Shown here piece after piece: positions 24,731 to 35,549 of a DNA stretch of 64,000 nucleotides. The notes below the pieces were generated by a model. It worked only from the letters and a program-made list of their open reading frames with translations, had not been told where the DNA came from and ran no database searches. Each line of letters begins with the position of its first letter. Positions within the stretch are counted from its first letter, which is position 1. The DNA is from Hymenolepis diminuta (lineage: Eukaryota > Platyhelminthes > Cestoda > Cyclophyllidea > Hymenolepididae). Made by a program: the position numbers and the translations under genes. The stretch lies in NCBI GenBank assembly GCA_900708905.1, contig CAADRB010000039.1, forward strand, positions 945,599 to 1,009,598, written 5' to 3'.

Positions 24731-25478
24731 GAAGATCATTGAAGTTTTAATCATGAAAAAGCCTTTAAGTATGGTGAAGGGTATTCGAACCGGAAAATTT
24801 AATAAACGATTTGACAAATTAAATGTGGCTAGTGAATTGAGGACATCATAGGCCCTATTTTTTATTCGGAAGCATTGAGTGATCCATATCTTCTGGAAGG
24901 GAAGTATTTATTTTTGATGTCTTTATATTCGTTCTTCATAATTTTACTCCCAGGTTTTTGTAGCGAATTTATATCACCCAACTCGGAGCTTGTTGACCTC
25001 AGATGTAGTTGCAGTGTTGGTCATTCCACCTCAGTTTGTTCGTATCATTTTACTGTCAAGTGCAAAGAAATGTTGAACTCAGCTCAACTCACTACGATTT
25101 ATATTTTTATTTTCCTATTCATTTATATATTATATCCGAAATAATAATCCGATGATTAATTACAAATCAGGTAAGTTTTACTACTTTAACTTTGTGAGTA
25201 AAAACATGTTTTACTCTGCCTGTATATTAGTATTCTATTAACGTTTTTCTAATTTTCTTAGAAACAATTAATAAATGATGTCTTTTCTTAGATATTAAGT
25301 ATGGCATTTTATATTGTAAATCACGCCAGCGTACCTGCAGATAAGGATTTGTAATTTGCAACTCTTTAGTATTAATAATAATGGCGCATTTCGAATAAGG
25401 GTTTGGAAAATCGAATTTAGTGTGAGTATATCCCGAGTAGTTTCTGAAAAAATAACAGATTGTAGCAGTCCTTTACAG
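24731..25478. other. Intergenic flank of right palindrome arm
   Basis: The first 50-60 bp are homologous, at roughly three in four bases and without gaps after the first 15, to the reverse complement of the left flank. An 89-codon plus frame (24,875-25,144) contains CSCSVGHSTSVC, which loosely recalls a retroviral-type zinc knuckle but lacks the right spacing, so no gene is called. The rest is AT-rich. Confidence 0.45.
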
Positions 25479-25547
25479 GGTCACCAATTTGTAGTGGCAG
25501 AGTCACCAATTTGTTGAAGGCCGCCAGATTGTTGAGGGTCACCAGTA
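25479..25547 (-). repeat. Tandem PBS-like repeats next to an LTR
   Basis: Read on the minus strand, TTGGTGACC or near copies (TGGTGACCC, TTGGTGACTC, CTGGCGGCC) occur four times in about 70 bp, each preceded by a TACA or AACA-like end. TTGGTGACCC-type sites are the primer-binding sites of CsRn1/Kabuki-like gypsy elements (tRNA-Trp type). Here the unit directly below the LTR is the natural PBS and the others look like duplicated copies. Confidence 0.5.
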
Positions 25548-25976
25548 TGTAGCGGCAGATGGCTAACAGTAAATGAAAAGAAAACAGCAGAAGGATTGCG
25601 TTGACCAGGTTATATTGAATACAGTCCAGTACAGAGTCTCAATAGAGAAATAGGAGATTGGAGAAGGACGGAGCTATGGAAAGAGGAGTTGGACGAGGTA
25701 GGGTCCCTTGGTGTGTGTGTCATCGTGTGTCTGATGGAGGCTATTTGTAATCGAGACTTTGGGTGAGGACACGCATAAGGATACGGTTGTATGTGTGGTT
25801 AATTGGTCGAAATGATTGTAGGAAAAGGAAGGGTCAGTGCAGACAAGACTGGTTAATAGCGGGGTTAATTAAACGGTGTCTGCTANTATCGTCTGAGGTA
25901 TGTTTACCTTTTCCGATCGATGAGAAATAGGTCAGCTGAGGATACGATGTTGGTCTATGGAGTGCATGGGGTCACA
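25548..25976 (-). mobile_element. LTR of a CsRn1-like gypsy element
   Basis: On the minus strand the segment runs TGTGACCCCATG... to ...GCCGCTACA, i.e. TG..CA ends, 429 bp, and is followed at once by TGGTGACCC, a gypsy primer-binding motif. It looks less AT-rich than its surroundings. It contains the single ambiguous base at 25,886. No pol or gag is recognisable downstream and no second LTR was found, so it is likely a solo LTR or a 5'-truncated remnant. Confidence 0.5.
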
Positions 25977-26591
25977 GGAAAGGTTAAAAGTTTACAGACA
26001 TTACTATGAAGATAATTAAATTTAGTGATGATTAGAGATGGTGCAAGATAAAATATTTCGGAGAAAAGGGATTCATCCTTCAAGATAATTCCACAGAAAT
26101 GAATATTTACGAAAGCTAGGCAGGAGTGATTGCGTGTTTTATTGAAAATATTATGTGGTTATGATTTTACATAAACTATTTAAACTCGAAAATTCTTTTG
26201 TGGAGAAACTGAATGTTAAAAAGTACCGAGCGGTCTTTGAGTCTGAATTCTTCTGACTTGTTACCTCCCCTCTTGTTCTAATTTTGAGTCATTATTAGAG
26301 GTCCTTAAAGTGCCTTCTTCCTTTAGAGATACCGTCTGGGGTCTGTGTGTTCAGTCATTTGAATTAAAGAGTCAGAGAACATCAGCTTTCTCTTAACACT
26401 GTAAACTTTCAGTAAGATTATCTGAGTTGAGAATGGCCACCTGACTGGTTAAACGCGCTAAGTGGAGGTAAATTCCTCCAAAGAACACGATTTGTTCGAT
26501 AATCGACTGCCACCTTTTTGTTGAATCTGTTCTTATTATTAAAGTACTATTCAACTCGTGTACTAAAGAGGAGACACTCACATACCTCATC

Positions 26592-26646
26592 CATGGCGGA
26601 TTCAACCCGGGAATATTATCATTCAGATACCATCTTAGAGCCAATA
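26592..26646 (-). repeat. tRNA-like SINE head fragment
   Basis: On the minus strand TGGCTCTAAGATGG is followed about 25 bp later by CCCGGGTTGAATCCGCC, matching the spacing of the A and B boxes in the 13.95-kb copy. No full cloverleaf forms. Could be chance; the B box is the stronger part. Confidence 0.3.
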
Positions 26647-27430
26647 GTCATAAGCTGTGTTACCGTTTTTTAAAATTTTATTACTTCTTGAACACTTTAG
26701 TTTATATAATTTTATCGGATTTTACTGTAAATAATAAATATTTTCCGTCGGTTATGCCCTTTAAAATGGCTCTCCTTATCCAACCCTCCTAGATTAATGA
26801 TCGCTTTTCTCGATCAAGATACAACTAACTATTGATTTTGATACACGGAAGCCATGAATGCAAAATACCTCTTTACGTGCTTGAGATAGTTTAAAAATTG
26901 TTAAATCTCAGAAGTTCATGTTAGAAAGTTTTCTTTCTTTTAATAAGGAGGGATTCTGGCTTAGACGATACAAGTATAAGTTGAAGACAATTAATTAAGC
27001 AAGCGCCCCTTCAACTGCACGAGGTCGGTGGCTGAAGAATCTTATTAGGTCAAACAGAGAGGAGACAGTAACCTTGTAATCAGCAAACTCAAGATATGGT
27101 TTAATTGGAGAGTAAAGCTGACGACGCGAATATTCGGTAAATAACAAGATTTATAAATTACTTAAATCTCAGTTATTTGGTAAACGAATAACTAGGCGAA
27201 GGAGCTAATGAACCAGATAAATTCGATTAGCAAATCACGATGAGAAATGAAGTTACTGTAAAAATTAATTTGATTTTTTAAATTAGTTCTTTAAATAAGT
27301 ATACGGTAGTATTTTATTAATTGTTAATACATACTTTGAAAATTCTGAAAATATTGAAGAATACATTTATATAATTGTCATGAAATTACAAAAAAATATT
27401 TAATTTCTCCACCCAAAAATTTTTCCCTGA

Positions 27431-27465
27431 TTGGTTAGTATAACATATAACCGCAACTGATTGGT
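27431..27465 (+). promoter_or_regulatory. Twin inverted CCAAT boxes before GPCR copy 2
   Basis: CTGATTGGTTAG and CTGATTGGTCTT place two ATTGG motifs exactly 30 bp apart (27,431 and 27,461), 61-91 bp before the ATG. The extended shared core CTGATTGGT suggests a real NF-Y-type site pair rather than chance. Confidence 0.4.
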
Positions 27466-27521
27466 CTTTCTCATCTATCGGCGATACCCGTCATTATGTT
27501 TGTCGTTGTCCATTCCGAAAA

Positions 27522-28553
27522 ATGTCTGTCACGCGTTCAGTAGCGGATTCTGTGAATTCCGAAACCTTCTGGAAATGTGTTCCGCAAACAGACTGGCCGG
27601 ATTTCATCGATATCACGTCCTTAATTCTCGAAATAACCGCCATTATTCTGAATGCTTTCACCGGATATCTTCTTTTACAGCTTAAAGAAGGCAATCTTAT
27701 TGTCATTGTTCTTCTTCGAACTGTCATCTTCAATAGTGTCCTTGACGCTATCATTAAATTTATCAGTGATATTGTCCCCTTCAAAGCTAATTCAAGCATC
27801 GCTGTACTGAATTATATTCTCTGTGTTGTATGGGACTCTAGATTTCTCTTTTGGCTATTCAATACCTTCGCCGTTTCTGGTCTTGCTCTCTTCTCCATAG
27901 ATAGAGCCCTGTCTCTTTTAAATAAAGATTCGTTCCGATTTGTTCCAGCTGAATCTCGTCTACGAACCTATCAGATCTCTATTTATCTCTACGGTCTCTT
28001 TCTAACAATTCCACAGGTGATTTCAGTCAATTTGGAGAATGGAACTTGCACTTGCGCACCTACAACTATAAATGTTCCAGTTTTGGCACTTGTCTACGCT
28101 CATGTCTTCATTCGGTACTTTTTGCTTGTTGTCTTACAAGGAGGTGTTCTGTGTATTTGTGCGGGAGCGGTCATCAAATGGGTCAAACAGACCCCCGTCA
28201 AACAGCAATTGGATGAACTCAACTCTCTTCACTTTGACATCTTATCAACTGCTGAGTTGAAACGACGAGAAGGGTCACGTAGTTGGAAAACACCTTCGCT
28301 ATGCATCATTCCAATAGCACTATTCTATGTCACGAACTTTGGATTCGATGCCGGATATCAATTCATTAGTGGAGTTGGTCTGACAACATATGTGATTGGT
28401 GGAAAGATTCAACGAATTGGAACACTTCTGCTGATAGTCTTCTCAAATACCGTTCCCATCATTCTATTGTTTATGTTGCCGGTATTTCGCTTCTGGATAA
28501 AAGACAAATTTACTTTTTTGAATTGTTATAAAAGCAAACAGAACTCAAAATGA
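27522..28553 (+). CDS. Divergent rhodopsin-like orphan GPCR, copy 2
   Basis: An intronless 343-residue seven-helix receptor, paralogous to the 8,619 gene along its whole length. Shared landmarks are FWKC near residue 20, DWPD, LILEIT in helix 1, FSIDRALSL at the end of helix 3, GTCTCAP in the second extracellular loop, YAHVF in helix 5, DELNSLHF in the third cytoplasmic loop (DDLNELSF in copy 1), and NTVP in helix 7. As in copy 1, DRY reads DRA and NPxxY is reduced to NxxP, so these changes are family traits, not decay. The ATG at 27,522 has A at -3. AATAAA motifs follow at 28,631 and 28,679. The third loop is slightly shorter and more basic than in copy 1. It was probably generated by tandem duplication; palindrome and LTR now separate the pair. 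Likely a sensory or peptide-type membrane receptor; ligand unknown. Confidence 0.88.
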   Translation: MSVTRSVADSVNSETFWKCVPQTDWPDFIDITSLILEITAIILNAFTGYLLLQLKEGNLIVIVLLRTVIFNSVLDAIIKFISDIVPFKANSSIAVLNYILCVVWDSRFLFWLFNTFAVSGLALFSIDRALSLLNKDSFRFVPAESRLRTYQISIYLYGLFLTIPQVISVNLENGTCTCAPTTINVPVLALVYAHVFIRYFLLVVLQGGVLCICAGAVIKWVKQTPVKQQLDELNSLHFDILSTAELKRREGSRSWKTPSLCIIPIALFYVTNFGFDAGYQFISGVGLTTYVIGGKIQRIGTLLLIVFSNTVPIILLFMLPVFRFWIKDKFTFLNCYKSKQNSK

Positions 28554-28630
28554 ATTACCCTTTTATTCCCTTTCTCTTTGAAGATGCTATTTTGTTGACT
28601 GCATTTATGGACTATTATTAAAATTCTAGC

Positions 28631-28636
28631 AATAAA
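28631..28636 (+). terminator. Polyadenylation signal of GPCR copy 2
   Basis: AATAAA 78 bases after the stop; a second AATAAA at 28,679-28,684 could serve as an alternative. Confidence 0.6.
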
Positions 28637-29385
28637 AGGCTGTATTTTAAATCCTTTTGCTAAAATAGCTTTGAGTTAAATAAAACCCCATCTAAACGTT
28701 CTCTTTTGGGCGGGGCCAATTCTTTTTCCTTTAAAGTTCGCACGCGTAAATTTCGTTTTGGAGAATGAATTACACATTTTTGAACTATTTCAAATCTCGA
28801 ATCCAAAAACCAAATGAAGTATGACTCTCTGATAAATTGACGTGACTCTCTTCATCTTTTTGATCCCATATCCTTTATCATTTAATGGACTTTATGTTAA
28901 CCGATTTCGGTTGATTCCCACAATTAAACTTTCCTGTATTGTTATGGATAATAATAATAATAATAATAATTCCGAGATTAAAACAAACCGGTAATTGAAA
29001 TTGGATTTTACTTTGACAAGCGCTACTCCACAATGTTAGGGTTAAATGGTGGACTTCAAGACGGTTTTCTTTAACGAAATTTAATTCCAAAGATGACCAT
29101 GACAAATCAGATGTCTCTTTATCTAAACAGTAGACTAAGGGCTAGCAGAGTACAGGTTTGCGTGGGGTCATGAATTCAATAGCTTTATAATTCTCCAAAG
29201 TAGCCACTATTCCCCCAAATTGAATAATAACACGGGATTTGCAAATTTTCTCTAATTCCTCCAAAGTGTACCTATTAATGGCACACAATTTTAGAGTATT
29301 TGAACAATAATGTAAAATTTATGAAAAATCGCAAATAAACATATAAAATTGTAGCTTTAATTTCTTTTGGATAAAATATTCCATT
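28637..29385. other. Intergenic DNA with ATA microsatellite
   Basis: Non-coding. An ATA/AAT trinucleotide run occupies 28,948-28,970. From about 29,180 the sequence may be the eroded 3' end of the adjacent gypsy element: on the minus strand a short purine stretch GGGGGAATAG precedes an AT-rich segment, but no paired LTR could be found. Confidence 0.5.
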
Positions 29386-32150
29386 TCATCCAACAACCTT
29401 TGAATGTTCGATCCACCTGGAATCTTTCAGAGGTTTCCTGGAACATTTCAAATGAAGGATTTGCTGATTGCTGGGTCGAATTCCCGTAGTTACATTATTT
29501 TCAAGAGGTGGGAGTTCAAAGACATCAAAGATGACATCCAGAGGACCTGTTGATCTGACGACGGGGTTGGTCCCAATGACCCACCCAAGTTTAGCCATCG
29601 AAATCCACTTCATTTAGTACGCTACCTCGCCGAGCTCTAATGATACTGTCTCTCCATGTGCCATTCGGCCGATGATTACGCACATAAACTGCTGTGTCGT
29701 TTGCAAGGGTCTCCTTGGCCCATGAAGATGAACTAGGAAAGGTTGAGTCCTTTAGAAGTAAAACTTTGCAGATCGTGCTGGGTTTTTTATTTACAAGAGT
29801 TTCGGCAGGACTGTAGCCGTTTAACACTGGATGCAGCGTCATTGGGTACATTATAAAGAACGTTTCGAGAACCTCTTCTCATGTCTCCTTCTCATTTGAC
29901 TTCTTAAGTACCCCCTTTAGGGTGTTAAAAATCTCTCTACCTGACTATCTGATTGAGGATGACATGGTGGAGAGTAAACTTGGATTATATTATGACCCCC
30001 GAAAAGGTCTTGAAAGAGAGTACCCTTATCGGTTATAATGGTCTCTGGTAGTGCATGAGTTGTTGATAAATGGCAAAAACCACCGATCAACATGGTTGTG
30101 GACTTTAATGGTATGCATCTACTAGGATATGATGCAAGAGACCACTGACAAGTTCAGAAAAATTTGGATTCATGCGGGACCATGGAGATGAAGTTTTAGA
30201 CCATGGAATAGATTCTAGGTGATGGAAAGCTTAGCCACTTGCTGGCATTTGGAACATCTTTTGACGAATGCTCCGACCTTCTTGTCCATTCCAGGCCAGT
30301 ATGCAAAAATTCCCGCATTGGATTTCACGAGGCTAATACCTGGATGACTATCATGGAACGATTGTAATGCAGCATGATTAAGTGCTCAAGAAATGACAAC
30401 ATTGTCTGCAAACATTAGGCAATAATTAACCACGAGTGGATTATCGCGCTGTCTATAAAATTGTCGGAGATGGCCCTTTAGTTTTAATTGTGGCCATGCT
30501 CTATGCATGCATTTCATGGCCTTCATCAGCACTGAATCTTTAGCTGTCGCATTCTGCATAGCACTTGCAGTTATTGAGAGTTTGCGAATAGCATCGGATA
30601 ACATGCGCTTGGTATCGTCTTCTCCAGCCAGACTTGTAATGATGGTTTTCTTTCTCGTCTCTGGTTGTAGATGAGACGAAAAAGACAATCAGCTTGTTGG
30701 ATTTCTGTTATTTTCCGATATTTCATATTTAAGTCCTAGCCAAGAAGGGTGGTCGAAATCGGCTTGTAATGTAAATTGAAATACCCTTTTTGATCCAAAG
30801 ATAGAGAGAAGTGGTTTATGATCCGTTATTACTGTGAAGTGTCAACCGTAGAGGAATTTGCAAAACTTTTTGCAGTGAAAATGATGGTCTAAAACTCCTT
30901 TTCAATCTGGGTGAGTCCTTCTCAACTGTTCGGGAAGCATGGGCGACGGCATTTTCTGAAACGTCAGAAATGACATAATGTATAACACCATCAACACCAT
31001 CTACAGTCACTACGATTGGTAGATTTGGATTGCAATGGGATAGCAGCATATCAGAAGTGACTATGTCCATAAGCACTGTGAAAACTTTCTCACATTAGAG
31101 TCCACTTCAACTTAGTATCTTCTCTCAACAACTCACTTAGAGAGACCCGAAAATTACGGTGTTGGCAGAAATGTTCTATAGTAGCTGATGAGATCCAGGA
31201 AGGAGCGTAATTTCAAAGACCGTGATATTTTTGTAATTGCCTGAAGCTTTTTTCATCAAAGATACATTGTAGGTCCTTAATAGAGGTCAAAAAGAATGTA
31301 AATTTTTCAGATCGAAGACGGAAGCCAAACTCCTGAAGTGCGAAGACATGTTTTAAAATTTCTACTGAGAGCGATCAATGATAAATATATCGCCTAGGTA
31401 GGCAGCAGTACTGAAGAGATTCGATATTATGGTATGTATTATTTTTTGAAAAATAGCTGCTGCTGTTTTGACACCGAATGGAAACCCGATATATTCGTAT
31501 AGGTCACGGTGCGTAAAGATAGTCACTAACTCTTGTGACTCTGACTCTTCGATTTGCAAATGAGCCTCTGTGAAATCAAACACTGTAAAGCATTTACCAT
31601 CATTCAGTTTCGGGAAGATGTCACCAGGAACTGTAGTGGATAACAATTGAACTCCAATGCGCCACTTAGACCGGTAGAATAGTTAGCGAAACCGGACAGT
31701 TCCATTTGCTTCCCGAATAACAACAATAGATGCAACCCATTTCTAATAAGAAGCGGGTTTTAGAATGCCAATTTGTGTCAGATCTTTAAGTTTTTTGCTC
31801 ACCTAGTCACGGCTGCCAGTGGAACTGCAGGACCGTTAACCGCGAGCGTTCAACTTGAAAGGACCTGAAAATGACCTATTATCTATCGACCGAGGGAACC
31901 CACCCCCCATTCGACATTTATCCGACGAATATCAGGAGTAGTCACTCCCAAGATGCTGATTTCGCGGAGAAAGTCGTTATCATCGAGATTGCTCTATTAA
32001 AGAATTTTAACAAAAATGATGACAAAGAAGGCTTCTAACGAGAAACTTCTGTGAACAGTTCAAGGAGGCAGAATAAGAAGAGAGCATTAACTCAAACGAG
32101 GCAGAGCTATGTCACATTAATGCAGGTAAGTGTTAACCAAGGGTTAATTG
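29386..32150 (-). mobile_element. Ty3/gypsy pol relic, element 1
   Basis: Broken pol on the minus strand, domains in normal order. Reverse transcriptase (about 31,790-31,360) shows CFTVFDFTEAHLQ and FPFGVKTAAAIFQ, then AYLGDI where the catalytic YLDD is expected, so one catalytic aspartate is lost. RNase H remains (about 31,080-30,780) include IVVTVDG and SENAVAHASR. The linker reads LKGHLRQFYRQRDNPLVVN (30,480-30,420). The H2C2 integrase domain (30,370-30,235) reads HDSHPGIS..YWPGMDKK..CSKCQ. The integrase C-terminus (29,850-29,590) reads NGYSPAET, YVRNHRPNGTWR and RRGSVL. Many stops and frameshifts interrupt it. Gag and LTRs are not recognisable. The WPGMDK-type H2C2 box is shared with element 2 at 53-56 kb, so both belong to related lineages. 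Confidence 0.85.
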
Positions 32151-34554
32151 TATACCATTTGAGCTTCAGATTAACATTGGCTTCGATATCTAATGCTGTG
32201 CGACTCTACGTATCTATGTGATGCGAGGCAAAATTCATGGAGAAGACGATTTCCAAAGAGTGTTACGTTGAAGATCGAAATATCGACCTCGTGGGCCTAG
32301 TGTGGATCGGTGAGCTCGACTCTATTCAGTTCTCGAACCTATAAATACGGAAAATCCCATGAGAGGATGCAACCGGTGTCTACATGTTGCCGAAACCCCT
32401 CATCCTTCTATTCATATTCAGTTGCCGAAATCAGATTCTCCAGGACTCAGCTCTAACATACCGCTAAAGGTGCAGCATACACGACGGTGATAAATTCACA
32501 TTTGAAAGGGTCCGATGTTACTCAACCCTCGCTGACAACAAGCAAATCAGCTACCTCTATTTTCCATAAATTCGTGGTGTTCCAGAAACGCTCGCTTCGG
32601 ACCCAAGTTCACAGTTTGATTCTACATTTTGACTAATTTTGCTCCGACTGATCGCCTATTCAGCTAAGGCGATTTCTCGCCGTGTTAAGACAATCCACTC
32701 CGGCAGAGGAATTTAGAGGTGAGGATTGGAGGACAGTGTGTGAAGAGATGTTGTTATCAAAATAACTTTGTGTTCCGACAAAGTGTGACCCGACGCTCGG
32801 ATATAATGATAGGCGATCTTGTGTGTGTCCTCAACCATAATTTAAATCACCAATGGACAGATGCTGTAATTACCAAGCTGCAGGGAGACGATTCTACGAC
32901 ATGGAGACCGGACAGGACACTTGATTTTGTGATCACAAACAACTCAGACCAGGAGGGTTTGAATTGCCGAATTTTGAAAGGCATCATTCTTTAAATAGTC
33001 TTAATGTTATTCATTTTTTATGTTTTATAACTTACAACTCTCAAACTCCCGATGTAGTGCATCAATGCAAAAGAAACGCTAATGATACTATACCCCATAT
33101 ATCACCAGGACTCGATGGTATTTCTCTCGTCTCCCGGTCGATCTACGAACGGGTATGCTACATTTAAGGAAATAATATTTTCCCCAAAATAATTTTTTAT
33201 TTAAGATTCTTTGTTTTCCACCTTTTTATTCTGGTTTCTTTTAATTCCCTTTTATTTGAACGAATTTATTTACATTATAATTGTTAATGAACCATAATAT
33301 ATATCGACCTACCGATGCGAAAACGTGCGTCTTATTCTAATATAGTGGTTCGGGTCATTTTATATCTAGGTGTTGTCAGGTGGTATTTGTAACTAGTGCA
33401 ATGTCTTAAGGAATCCGAGAGTCGATTACAGTACCTTATGGGGAAGAGCAATTATATCAAAATATATGAAAGTTATTTAATAAACAAATAAATTATATTA
33501 GGGAGAGTGATTGCAATTGCGAAAGTTAAAGAACCGGGGATGCACGCCTATTCTCTATTATACATTTTGCTAAATCTAATCAATTTTGAAATCTCGTTAG
33601 AACTTTGATAAATAATGAGAAGAACTACGTGGATTAGATAACTTTAAGGGTACATCGGATTAATAAGCGCAGTGGTGGAATAGAAAGAAAAACAGTTACC
33701 TAGTGAAGAGTATGTGAGTGAAAAATTAGCGTCGTGTAGAGAGATTGAAGATCATATTTTAATGACTGATTCTGTCTCTAAATTCTTTCTTTGGACCAAC
33801 CTATAATATTATTGAAATAAACTATTAACTCAGTCCGTTGTATCGACTAACCTGTTAATATTAAATTTCGGCATTTATTATTTTCACTCTGAAAATAAGG
33901 AGCAGAAGAATTTAAAAAATACTTTTCTGAGATAAAAAGTGACAATTCGAGGGTCTATATCAACACATGATGAGGACTTGCTCAAAATTCAATTTTATCA
34001 TTTATTTAGATTAATATAGCCATCCATTTTAGCCTTATCAAATCACTTCTACAAAGAAGATAGTAAGGATTCATTGGTTTAATATAACGTTAATAATGCC
34101 CAAGAATATAGGTAACAAAACGATTTTGATATCTTTTAAACTAGGCAACAATAACATCCCTGAAGTTTAATTTTCCACGCCCCATTATATGGTCGGATTT
34201 AGCACCAGAAAATGAGAAAATTGCAGCTCTGATGACTTAAAGCAAAAATTAATAAATATATTCAAAAAATGCGCCATATTGATTTTTCTATACCTTTAAT
34301 GGGTGGGTTTGTATCTACAGACCTGTTTTGTTAGGAACTGGAATCCCACTCACTTTGATTTCATTCTCATCAAGATAACTGGATTCAATTTAAAATATGC
34401 CACATCAAACAGACGCATATAGGCTTTTGTTCAATACATATTTATTTTACTCAGATAAGGCTGTAAAAAAATTAAGAAATGCTAATTTTAAAAATCTTTT
34501 TTTGAAATTATATTTGATAGGCAGGAGCATTGTTTGCAAATGCTGATTTAAGTC
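32151..34554. other. Intergenic DNA beyond gypsy element 1
   Basis: Probably includes the unrecognisable protease/gag part of element 1 (to about 32.7 kb). A plus-strand frame 32,719-32,994 contains IGDLVCVLNHN and QWTDAVITKLQG, faintly like a retroelement integrase C-terminus, too weak to call. From 33.2 to 34.5 kb the DNA is strongly AT-rich without signals. Confidence 0.4.
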
Positions 34555-34960
34555 TGTGGAGCGTCCAACACTACCAGGGCTGGCCAAAAGAATCTCGTGC
34601 GCGTGAGAACATTCTGGAAAGTGTGTGATTGCTACCTATCGCGTAGGGAACAAGCATGGCATGCGTGCAGAAACCTCTCAGCCAATTAGCGATCAATATC
34701 CGTGCAGTGCAGATTTGAACGTATTTAATGACTATACATTCCTGCAGATAACTCTTCCTTCCAGTAAACTCTCCACACTCTATACCTTCTGTACTCTCGC
34801 TACTTTGGACGTAGCTAATTTTGGCGGTAAATTATACTAGAAGACTTTGCTAGGGGCTAGTTGTACGTTTATATAGTTAGTTGGACTTATAAAAGGATTG
34901 CAAAAGCTTAGCCAGGTGCTCATTTGTGTAGTACCGACCGCCTTAAGTCTTTCGTGAATA
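34555..34960 (+). mobile_element. Diverged solo LTR, copy 1
   Basis: Starts TGTGGAGCGTCC and aligns with 44,650-44,990. Shared points are GCGTGCAGA, CAGCCAAT (CCAAT box), a TATTTAA TATA-like box, ACTCTCGCTACTTTG versus CTCACCACTTTGGGAG, GTAGCTAATTT, and a tail with GACT..CTAG and GGATT. Box order (CCAAT, TATA-like, poly(A)-like) is that of a retroelement LTR. No coding region is attached. TRIM or gypsy origin cannot be separated. Confidence 0.55.
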
Positions 34961-35549
34961 TACCGATACAACAGTGTATCCATCAATCAATATTTCTTCT
35001 CCTTGGCCTCTAAGTGTCTTAAAATACAAATTTTTACGTTTAATAGGTTCTAAAAATCGATTTGATCAAGTTTAATTTTATTTTCATGCGTGATTCCCTT
35101 TTATTTATAACAGTGGTCAGCATTCTGTTGGCCAAATTCTTTTTCAAAAAGTTGTAAGGCAGATTATTAGTTTTTATTTCTCTAAATATAGATCAGAGCT
35201 TTATTTACATTGTCTTTAACTATTTTCTATTATTTTATTAAGCTATTGCGAAGCTTTGCCGAAGGACATGCGTATTTCGATTGCGCTTTCCAGGGTCGTC
35301 ACTATAGATAATGAACATTCGAAGTGGGGAACTAAATAGAAGTATTTTAGTTGTGACAATTATTAAAACTTATGTTAATTTTGTATGCGTAATATGATTT
35401 CTCATAGTGTTTCGATTTCCTTTTATTTTGTTAAACTTAAAAACACTAATTTAATAATTGGAAAGTACTTTCAAGATTATCTATTTATTGACATCAAATT
35501 ACAGTTACACAAGGGGATACTTATGTGGTTTAAACGTATTTCTTTTTAG

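Larger units (their letters stand above)
25977..27521. other. Intergenic DNA upstream of GPCR copy 2
   Basis: Mostly AT-rich without coding signal. A tRNA-like B box (GGGTTGAATCC, minus strand) with an A-box-like TGGCTCTAAGATGG lies at 26,592-26,646 (separate entry). Promoter-like boxes occur just before the GPCR. Confidence 0.5.

Noticed and set aside
24990..25080. CSCSVGHSTSVC as a gag zinc knuckle
   Set aside because: Ligand spacing is wrong, the second knuckle is absent and no other gag or pol trace is on that strand.
32719..32994. Plus-strand frame resembling an integrase C-terminal domain
   Set aside because: Only GDLVCV..W..AVI-type similarity, no neighbouring integrase core on the plus strand.
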